A stretch of DNA of 13,680 bases from an uncultured Planctomycetaceae bacterium. Its GTDB lineage: Bacteria > Planctomycetota > Planctomycetia > Pirellulales > Pirellulaceae. The position numbers were made by a program, and so were the translations under genes. Shown piece after piece: positions 9,001 through 13,680 of the stretch. Under the pieces are notes generated by a model, which saw only the letters and a program-made list of their open reading frames with translations, made no database searches and was not told the origin of the DNA. The stretch lies in assembly GCA_903921945.1 (NCBI GenBank), contig CAIXSC010000341.1, forward strand, positions 1 to 13,680, given 5' to 3'. Position 1 is the first letter of the stretch; the number at the start of each line of letters is the position of its first letter.

Positions 9001-10325
9001 TCAATCGGTGCAAGAAGTGAATCGTGCAATTCATGCCACGCCTTCAAATTCTTGGGAAACTGGGTGTTGCCAGTGTCATGTCCCTTTCCATCCTTTTTGT
9101 CGTTGACATTTCGCTTAACATCATTGGTTCGTCCGTATGCAGTGCCGCGTTCGGCGAGAAGCACAATCTTATCGGCCGGAATACCACGTGTGTTTATGAG
9201 ATGGCGCAAGAGTTCAATACGGGTTGTGCTATCAGGCAGGACGGTCGCATTGAATCGCATCGAAAGCCACGACCTTTCGTCGCTCGACTCGAAATGATTC
9301 AAAATCGTGTGGACACTGTCGCTGGTAGCAGATCCGGATAGGATCTCCACTTCGTGGCCAGCAATTTGATTAACGCCGTCTTTCGAGCGCTGCCGCCACC
9401 AATCGACGATCCCTTGTCTTAACGACGAGGCGGAGCCCGAAAATTCCGGTCCCAGGATCTTTATCCGGATGGAACTGGACGGCTTTCCATCCACTGCGAT
9501 TCCTAGTCCGCCTTGATGGCACGGATGCGAATGGCAAAGCGAGACGAAATCCAACGCCTCGGCAAGCGCCGATTTATGGACTCCCGTCGTTGGCGTTTCC
9601 CCCACCAGCAGAACCATCAGCAACGAATTCGTGTTTCCCGACAGGTTCCAAGTGTCACTCGGCGTGTTGTCCATCGCGAAGAGATTGCGACGGAAGAGCA
9701 TCGCGCTCGGCTCGAGGCGGGAGCGTCTCGAGATGGACTCGGAACTCTTTCCCTTGGCGAGGTCTTTTAACTCTTCGGTCCATAACAAACTGAATCGGTC
9801 GAGGTCGTAGCCATGTCCACCTATCCCCCGTTGAATCGCGTCGATCGAAGCATCGAAAATATGCTGGAATCGCGAATCGATCGGGTCGGCGACCGTGGCG
9901 ATTAAACAGTCGATACGGGGAACAACCTGGCTCGCACACTCGATCAGACGTTTTCTTTTTAACCCATCATGTGCGAGCTTCGAATCGTGCTGGCTTGTCT
10001 TCAGGACATCGGGCCATGGCGACTCGTCGCGTTCGGCATGACCGCCAGGCTCCGTGACGCTCGGCCAGCGGGAAGCGGGGATCAAAAAGTAATCGTTTAG
10101 CAGCTCCCATGGCGGCGGTTCCAGGTTTTCTTCAGGGATCTTTTTGTCTTTGTCTTTGCTGGCCGATGCGTCATCCGCCTTCGAAACCGGTACGCCTTTC
10201 GCACCATTATTGGGAGATGAAGGCGAACGAATGCCCAAAATGGCCAGCAAGGCCACAACGACCATGGCGAGCGGCGATTGCAATACACCCCACTGAGCCG
10301 GGCGTTCGTTATCCGCGTTAGCCAT
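6003..10325 (-). CDS. Giant polytopic membrane protein with a type-1 periplasmic-binding-protein-like outer domain
   Basis: I do not recognise a named family. From ATG 10325 the product has 1440 aa. A membrane anchor at about 14-32 (LQSPLAMVVVALLAILGI) is followed by about 760 residues predicted outside. These contain LIATVADPIDSR (141-152), VGETPTTGVHK (241-251), ILGPEFSGSASSL (290-302), LLAERGTAYG (389-398) and AVGLVGTDVLDKLFLAQQLR (606-625). This strand-then-Gly/Ser-loop pattern is like type 1 periplasmic binding proteins. Ten more helices lie near 792-817, 873-893, 920-940, 946-974, 995-1013, 1081-1099, 1110-1130, 1329-1347, 1354-1375 and 1400-1422. Arg-rich loops at 818-872 and 1014-1080 fit positive-inside topology. 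Residues 1131-1328 form a cytoplasmic region with no visible kinase, cyclase or ATPase motif. The frame stays open to ATG 10499, which has AAAGG in front of it, but those 58 extra residues look non-coding and contain a candidate promoter, so the start is uncertain. GC is visibly lower than in its neighbours. A sensor or receptor role is inference. Confidence 0.8.
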   Translation of the reverse strand: MANADNERPAQWGVLQSPLAMVVVALLAILGIRSPSSPNNGAKGVPVSKADDASASKDKDKKIPEENLEPPPWELLNDYFLIPASRWPSVTEPGGHAERDESPWPDVLKTSQHDSKLAHDGLKRKRLIECASQVVPRIDCLIATVADPIDSRFQHIFDASIDAIQRGIGGHGYDLDRFSLLWTEELKDLAKGKSSESISRRSRLEPSAMLFRRNLFAMDNTPSDTWNLSGNTNSLLMVLLVGETPTTGVHKSALAEALDFVSLCHSHPCHQGGLGIAVDGKPSSSIRIKILGPEFSGSASSLRQGIVDWWRQRSKDGVNQIAGHEVEILSGSATSDSVHTILNHFESSDERSWLSMRFNATVLPDSTTRIELLRHLINTRGIPADKIVLLAERGTAYGRTNDVKRNVNDKKDGKGHDTGNTQFPKNLKAWHELHDSLLAPIEARADNGSKTVVHQKRIEFARSMERTLRERVLDDSLSDKKASGHVKRLETDSWCRRMWFLAGRRSQFGHLLDSKEVAFDQLRRIREFSYPLGLSRIRSEFEKSDAYRNEGGKNGQVVTKRNVELRLGNVQHSIDTVPIYSDVTTPAVDISLEQLLSTIKRDDIRAVGLVGTDVLDKLFLAQQLRAHAPDLLLFTQEYDVFYMHADYAGYLNGMVLVSSYPFNPRGRGWMAHDTKYRDYVFATDTAQGVFNATVALLNMQFRNLKSYRPVDMLNYEPPFSQGRDSGTAKRTFGPSVWLTMVGDTGLLPLDVVSIHEGKHEGAIAYVHQPSIPRAADSKGEVKELRPSLLFVHVPPFLPLFLFLVAASLGLAVLFVIHGLSDRQRRSGVWRMAVRFAPWLALGGWQWRAARHRPRRIAGLELHRAKRLWAPRSMRSLFLAGLLWCVAVASVAMAAPRLAAIRFDLLSMSGHLDVQNSWGLEGAVALVATLLVILAAIVIAIRRFLVVAPGFVATASLSLVVGAILVGGGVVVWLMLDDVRAASFAERAGALGSGLSPVMPVLALLAALGCWCLCHLRREYFLRVFRLSNPFPNHRVAEDGKAGGESDQGSHLASNLVGFGHRFHELNAWLKGKPRLPRAAGDWVMGLVFSIWMVYTLAFGWTGSAEGRLFDIGFRLLLGVCLVAYFSLLIRIRAVAGLFERLLRRLAQHPMVFSFTRVPERLASKVSGQLFAASPHPGDLEFSVRCLNRLVQESREDATVVKAASEGPSESREEFPARVTKFAEGEIDIRRFDRRLAAIFGRDRAHQIEALFFANRLFGDLTLVSREHIVPKLERYWSQIEVLRDRGRSDNDDSGKGREKSWTWEREAEVFVAMQWMNLIRQVFTHLQNLMMFLIAMLLCILISLQIYPFQPRNGLLTFWFGLMAWTVLSIVIAIVKFNRDEVLSRICQTVPNQFTFDRSLVVPFLSYVVAPITGILLVWFPALGRVLFGWFGAIGAWPGV

Positions 10326-10433
10326 GGCACACCCCGCGTAAAAAACCGCGCGGAAAGTGAAGTCCGCGACGAAAAGACCGATCCATGGCATGAAGGCAGT
10401 CCGCGACGATCGACCCGCCCGTCCAGGGCAGTA

Positions 10434-10462
10434 ATGGTATTTAGGGGAACGCTCCGGTTCAA
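10434..10462 (-). promoter_or_regulatory. Candidate sigma-70-like promoter for the giant membrane-protein gene
   Basis: On the minus strand TTGAAC (10462-10457) and TACCAT (10439-10434) are separated by 17 nt, each matching consensus at 4 of 6 positions. Initiation would fall near 10427, about 100 nt before the ATG at 10325. That would exclude the ATG at 10499 as the start for this transcript. Confidence 0.3.
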
Positions 10463-10500
10463 GGCGATCGATCACCGCTTGGGGAAACCTGCCAAGCATT

Positions 10501-10520
10501 CGGCAACCTTTCGGTTACCG
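10501..10520. other. Small inverted repeat
   Basis: CGGCAACC and GGTTACCG flank a TTTC loop: an 8-bp stem with one mismatch. On the minus strand it covers the AAAGG ribosome-site-like sequence before the alternative ATG at 10499. It could be chance or an operator. Confidence 0.3.
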
Positions 10521-10587
10521 GAAGGGACGGATCGAGACCCGCCTCGCTGTCCAAGAAGACGTTTCACGCCACCGCCACCCGCGACCG

Positions 10588-10620
10588 TTGAAATCCCGCT
10601 TTGGCATGGTGTAACATGCC
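10588..10620 (+). promoter_or_regulatory. Candidate promoter with overlapping operator-like dyad for the DUF1549 gene
   Basis: TTGAAA (10588-10593, 5 of 6 matches to the -35 consensus) is followed after 18 nt by TAACAT (10612-10617, 4 of 6 matches). A -10 read as TGTAAC with 16 nt spacing is also possible. The perfect inverted repeat GGCATG-gtgtaa-CATGCC (10603-10620) spans the -10 box, a common arrangement for a repressor site. The leader to the ATG at 10712 would be about 88 nt. Confidence 0.4.
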
Positions 10621-10711
10621 GTTGCTGCCGCCTCCCGCCCTTCACCACTTTCCCTGCCAATCCGGCTCGCAGCCAATTTCCGCCCATTCCCGCAACGGAC
10701 TGAACGAAGCC

Positions 10712-12361
10712 ATGAGCCGCCCCTGCGCCTTTTTCGGACTTTTCATTCTGGGCGTGAGTTTTTTCGCATTGAACGCGTCGATGGCGATCCGTTACGCACA
10801 CGCCCAAGGCGAACTGCCCCCGCCCTTGCACGAACGCATCGACCGGGAAATCGAAACTCGGGCGGGTGGACCCGTGGCGGAACCCGCGAATGACGCGGAA
10901 TTCTTCCGACGCGTTTCCCTCGATTTGGCCGGCATGATTCCGACGGCCGACGAAGCGCAGGCGTTCGCCGCCGACCCCTCGCCCGGAAAGCGATCGCAAG
11001 TAATCGATCGGCTCCTGGCTTCTCCCGAGTTCGGCCGCCGCATGCAAGAGGCGTTCAGCGCCATGCTGCTCGAACGCCGCGCCGGCTCCCCCGTCGCCGA
11101 CGCCGAATGGAATCGCTTCCTCCGCGACTCGTTCCACGCGAACAAGCCTTGGGATCAACTGGTCCGCGAACTGCTCTTCGCGGACGACAGCGACGCGCTC
11201 AAGCCGGCGAGAAAATTCCTCAGCGTCGCCGGCCGCGACAAAAACCCGCATCAGTTGACGCAGGACGTGGCCCGACTGCTGCTCGGACGCAGCATCATGT
11301 GCGCCCAGTGCCACGACCACCCAACCGTCGACGATTACAGCCAAGCCGAGTATTTCGGGTTGTACAGCTACCTGCAGGACAAGCCCGAACAGGCGAAAAG
11401 CGAATTCGAGTCGGTGTTCGTCGCTGGCAAGAAGGAAACCTTTCCGCGACTGCCCGGCAAGGAACCGGTCACAATTCCGGTCTTCATGAAAGATCAAGCC
11501 GAACAGGCCAAGGCGTTTCGGCCGCGACTCCTGCTCGCTCGCGACCTTCCAACCGCCGACAACCCGCTGTTTGTTCGCAACAGCGTCAATCGGTTCTGGT
11601 TCCTCATGCTCGGCCGCGGACTCGTTCACCCGCTGGATCTGGATCATGCCGGCAACCCGCCGTCGCACCCGGAACTGCTGGCACTCCTGGCCCAAGACTT
11701 CGCCGCCCACCGCTTCGACGTGAAGTATCTGCTCAAAGAAATCGCGCTCAGCCGCGTCTATCAGCGATCCAGCCGCCTGCCGACCGGGGTGCCCGTCGAC
11801 TCGGCCGGTCCGACAACCTACCGCGTTTTCAATCCGAAGCCGCTCTCGCCCGAGCAACTCGCGTGGAGCATGTTGCGGGCCACCGGCAATCAACCCCGCT
11901 TCGAACAAGCTCGCACGCCTGAAAAGATGGAATTCGGCTGGTACAACTACATCAACGGCCGAATCGCCACTCCTCCCGCCAATGTCCCGGAAGTGCTCGA
12001 TTTGTTCGTCGGCGTCTTCGGCAACCCGCCCGGCGAGCCGGAAATGGAATTCAACCCGTCGATGGGCCAAGCGCTGTTTGTGCTGAACGAGCGCCTCGTG
12101 CTCCAGTGGCTCGAACCGCGTGACGGCAACTTGGCAGCCCAACTCCGCAGCATCACCGACCGCGACGAGCGAATCCGAGCCGCCCACTGGGCCGTGCTCG
12201 GCCGCGCTCCGACCGCCTCCGATCTGGCGATCGCCGCCGAATTCGTTACTCCCGCTGTCACACCCGCGACCACGGCCACAACCGCCGCCGCGACAGACCA
12301 ACTGTGGACCGATTACGTCTGGGCGCTCCTGGCATCCGACGAATTCCGAATGAACCATTGA
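10712..12361 (+). CDS. Secreted DUF1549/DUF1553 domain protein
   Basis: DUF1549 and DUF1553 are planctomycete-enriched domains of unknown biochemical function, found in exported proteins usually encoded next to DUF1501 genes. From the chosen ATG the product has 549 aa. Residues 1-30 form a signal peptide (SRPCAFFGLFILGVSFFAL), with likely cleavage after AHA. The DUF1549 part, about 35-230, shows FFRRVSLDLAGMIPTADE, VIDRLLASPEFGRR and RSIMCAQCHDHP, with a CxxCH motif at Cys197, Cys200 and His201 like a c-type heme site. The DUF1553 part starts near 285 with NSVNRFWFLMLGRGLVHPLD, PPSHPELLALLAQDF, LSRVYQRSS and LSPEQLAWSMLRATG. The C-terminus has FVLNERLVLQWL and an Ala/Thr-rich stretch. It lacks the PSD1 cytochrome-like domain often fused in front and is shorter than the 800-1000 aa fused forms. 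The frame is open upstream to a TTG at 10601, but the signal peptide decides for 10712. No strong Shine-Dalgarno is seen. Confidence 0.95.
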   Translation: MSRPCAFFGLFILGVSFFALNASMAIRYAHAQGELPPPLHERIDREIETRAGGPVAEPANDAEFFRRVSLDLAGMIPTADEAQAFAADPSPGKRSQVIDRLLASPEFGRRMQEAFSAMLLERRAGSPVADAEWNRFLRDSFHANKPWDQLVRELLFADDSDALKPARKFLSVAGRDKNPHQLTQDVARLLLGRSIMCAQCHDHPTVDDYSQAEYFGLYSYLQDKPEQAKSEFESVFVAGKKETFPRLPGKEPVTIPVFMKDQAEQAKAFRPRLLLARDLPTADNPLFVRNSVNRFWFLMLGRGLVHPLDLDHAGNPPSHPELLALLAQDFAAHRFDVKYLLKEIALSRVYQRSSRLPTGVPVDSAGPTTYRVFNPKPLSPEQLAWSMLRATGNQPRFEQARTPEKMEFGWYNYINGRIATPPANVPEVLDLFVGVFGNPPGEPEMEFNPSMGQALFVLNERLVLQWLEPRDGNLAAQLRSITDRDERIRAAHWAVLGRAPTASDLAIAAEFVTPAVTPATTATTAAATDQLWTDYVWALLASDEFRMNH

Positions 12362-12424
12362 GAATGTGGAGTGCGGAATGGGGAATGCGGAATGGGGAAT
12401 GCGGAATGCGGAATGGGGAATGGG
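12362..12424. repeat. Nine-unit heptanucleotide tandem repeat (GAATGCG/GAATGGG)
   Basis: The tract begins at the base after the DUF1549 stop codon. It consists of nine 7-bp units: GAATGTG, GAGTGCG, then alternating GAATGGG and GAATGCG types, ending before AAAACC. The length is exactly 9 x 7 = 63 bp, and only the sixth base varies among the inner units. Confidence 0.95.
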
Positions 12425-12441
12425 AAAACCAGTCGGCTCTA

Positions 12442-12468
12442 CATCCGTGACCATCCGCGTCATCCGTG
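12442..12468. repeat. Imperfect triplet of CATCCGYG
   Basis: CATCCGTG (12442), CATCCGCG (12452) and CATCCGTG (12461) follow one another at 9-10 bp spacing, then GTTCATAAATCTTG. It looks like a copy of a dispersed short-repeat element, a judgement that needs a genome-wide search. No coding frame uses it plausibly. Confidence 0.5.
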
Positions 12469-12566
12469 GTTCATAAATCTTGAAAATCCTGCCGTGTCCG
12501 TAGCCTGATGGCCGCCTTGAACGATAACTTTCTCTTGGTCCTGTTTCGCCACCCGCCACGCACCAC

Positions 12567-12594
12567 CAACCACCAACCACCAACCACCAACCAC
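12567..12594. repeat. Four-unit heptanucleotide tandem repeat (CAACCAC)
   Basis: Four exact CAACCAC units, preceded by a partial GCACCAC, end 4 bp before the ATG of the downstream DUF1501 gene. The tract occupies the place where a ribosome-binding site would be. Confidence 0.9.
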
Positions 12595-12598
12595 TACC

Positions 12599-13680
12599 AT
12601 GCACCGTTTCGCGTGTCGGGAAGATGTTCACGGATTGACTCGCCGCCGGATGCTCGGCGCGTTGGCGGGCGGAGCGGCCATGGCCGGGGCCGCAGGACTC
12701 ACGCCGCTCGCCGGCCCTTGGGACGATCCGTCGGCCAGCCCCAATCTTTCCGGTTTGCTCGGGCCAGCGGCCGCCGCCGAGATGCAGCGTCAGGGCCGCC
12801 AAGTGTTGTTTATTTGGCTGGACGGCGGCATTAGCCAATTGGAAAGTTGGGACCCAAAGCCGCGAACCGAGTTTGGCGGTCCGTTCCGCGCGATTCCGAC
12901 CTCGGTGCCGGGCGTGCATTTCAGCGAACTCGTGCCGGAAACCGCCAAGCGGATGGACAAGCTGGCCGTGATCCGCTCGATGTCCACCAAGGACGAAAAC
13001 CACTCGACCGGCGTTGCTCGCGTGCAGCGGGGCGATCCGAAGAATCGTGGCGTCGATTATCCCTTTCTTGGTTCGGCGCTTGCCAAGCTACTGCCTCCGC
13101 CGTCCAACAACCTGCCGCCTTACATGCACATCAAGCCGGGCCGAGGCGGCTTTCAATGGCAGGATGCGGGTTTCCTGGGCGCGAAGTATGGGGCACTGGC
13201 GTTGGGAGAAGGAAAGCCGCCCATCCATATCTTCCGGCCCGCGTCGATCGACGACCCGCGGGACGAGGCGCGGAACGCGCTCCGCCGCCGGATGAACGGC
13301 GAGTTCCGTCGCGAACGCCGCGACTCGGACGTCGCCGCCTACGAACTTTCCTACGACATGGCCGAACAACTGATGAAGCGAAAGGATCTGTTTGACGAAA
13401 CGACGGTTCCGGCCGCCGACGTCGCCCGGTACGGCTCGCATCCGCTCGGCCGGCACCTGCTGCAAGCTCGGCGGCTCATCGAGGCGGGGGTTCAGTTCGT
13501 CAAGGTCACCTCGTACCACTGGGACATGCACGGCGACAATTTCAACATGCACCGGCAACTCGTGCCACAGATCGATCGCCCGTTCGCGGCCGTTATCGAC
13601 GATTTGCACGACCGCGGCCTGCTCGACCGCGTGTTGGTCGTGCTGATGTCCGAATTCGGCCGCACGCCCAAGATCAACAC
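12599..13680 (+). CDS. Tat-exported DUF1501 family protein (C-terminus cut by window edge)
   Basis: This is the second DUF1501 protein of the window, of the alkaline-phosphatase/sulfatase-like superfamily. It is a likely partner of the DUF1549/DUF1553 protein encoded 237 bp upstream on the same strand. The first 360 codons are present. A Tat signal is seen at residues 14-35: LTRRRMLGALAGGAAMAGAA. Family motifs are VLFIWLDGGISQLESWDPK with Asp75 before the Gly pair, FGGPFRAIPT, STKDENHSTG near 140, RRLIEAGVQFVKVTSYHWDM near 295, and VVLMSEFGRTPKIN from 347, where SEFGRTP starts at 351. The frame runs off the right edge without a stop. The ATG at 12599 is the first in frame before the Tat motif; a second in-frame ATG at residue 18 would remove the twin arginines. 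There is no Shine-Dalgarno, and a CAACCAC repeat sits directly upstream. It differs clearly from the mfd-linked DUF1501 protein, so this is not a recent duplication. Confidence 0.95.
   Translation, partial: MHRFACREDVHGLTRRRMLGALAGGAAMAGAAGLTPLAGPWDDPSASPNLSGLLGPAAAAEMQRQGRQVLFIWLDGGISQLESWDPKPRTEFGGPFRAIPTSVPGVHFSELVPETAKRMDKLAVIRSMSTKDENHSTGVARVQRGDPKNRGVDYPFLGSALAKLLPPPSNNLPPYMHIKPGRGGFQWQDAGFLGAKYGALALGEGKPPIHIFRPASIDDPRDEARNALRRRMNGEFRRERRDSDVAAYELSYDMAEQLMKRKDLFDETTVPAADVARYGSHPLGRHLLQARRLIEAGVQFVKVTSYHWDMHGDNFNMHRQLVPQIDRPFAAVIDDLHDRGLLDRVLVVLMSEFGRTPKIN

Larger units (their letters stand above)
10326..10711. other. Divergent intergenic region
   Basis: This 386-bp stretch separates the minus-strand membrane-protein gene from the plus-strand DUF1549 gene. 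It holds a candidate promoter for each direction, a small stem at 10501-10520 and a perfect dyad at 10603-10620, each listed separately. Both flanking frames could be extended into it (minus to 10499; plus to a TTG at 10601), but the extensions lack protein-like character. I see no RNA gene here. Confidence 0.6.

Noticed and set aside
10326..10499. N-terminal extension of the giant protein to ATG 10499
   Set aside because: AAAGG 7 nt upstream favours it, but the extra 58 residues are not protein-like, a candidate promoter lies inside, and the anchor helix sits naturally behind ATG 10325. It is kept as an alternative, not as the annotation.
10472..13003. 843-codon open frame on the minus strand
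   Set aside because: It lies antisense to the DUF1549/DUF1553 gene and the start of DUF1501 and crosses the heptamer repeat, which it reads as FRIPHSAFRIPHSAF-like peptide. The plus-strand genes have clear family motifs and signal peptides.

Overview
The window looks like a chromosomal segment of a GC-rich member of the Planctomycetota, probably Pirellulales-like. The main evidence is an exported DUF1549/DUF1553 protein followed by a Tat-exported DUF1501 protein, plus a second DUF1501 gene. These families are greatly expanded in planctomycetes. Weak or absent Shine-Dalgarno sequences and many short tandem repeats between genes fit this assignment. It rests on protein content read by eye, not on a search.

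Left part, minus strand, read from right to left: an LptF/LptG-type lipopolysaccharide export permease (5775-4642), a Tat-exported DUF1501 protein (4600-3224) and mfd, the transcription-repair coupling factor (3227 to beyond position 1, so its C-terminal end is missing). The first two are 41 bp apart. DUF1501 and mfd share an ATGA stop/start overlap, so the three form a likely operon with a candidate promoter at 5818-5846.

Middle, minus strand: one very large gene (10325-6003, about 1440 aa) for a polytopic membrane protein. It has one N-terminal membrane anchor, about 750 residues predicted outside the membrane with features of a type 1 periplasmic-binding-protein fold, ten more predicted membrane helices and a cytoplasmic segment of about 200 residues with no domain I recognise. 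It has a lower GC content than its neighbours. Its stop codon lies in the first copy of a 10-unit tandem array (5862-6004) that fills most of the gap to the lptF/G-like gene. This gene is the best candidate in the window for an undescribed system.

Right part, plus strand: after a divergent intergenic region (10326-10711) with candidate promoters in both directions and a perfect 6-bp-arm dyad over one -10 box, there is a secreted DUF1549/DUF1553 protein (10712-12361) with a CxxCH motif. A 237-bp spacer follows, containing two different heptanucleotide repeat tracts and a CATCCGYG triplet. Then comes a Tat-exported DUF1501 protein (12599 to beyond 13680, partial). The two are expected to work as an exported pair at the cell surface or periplasm, role unknown.

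I saw no rRNA, tRNA, CRISPR array, transposase or phage gene. The long reading frames opposite mfd and opposite the DUF1549 gene are antisense shadows produced by high GC.
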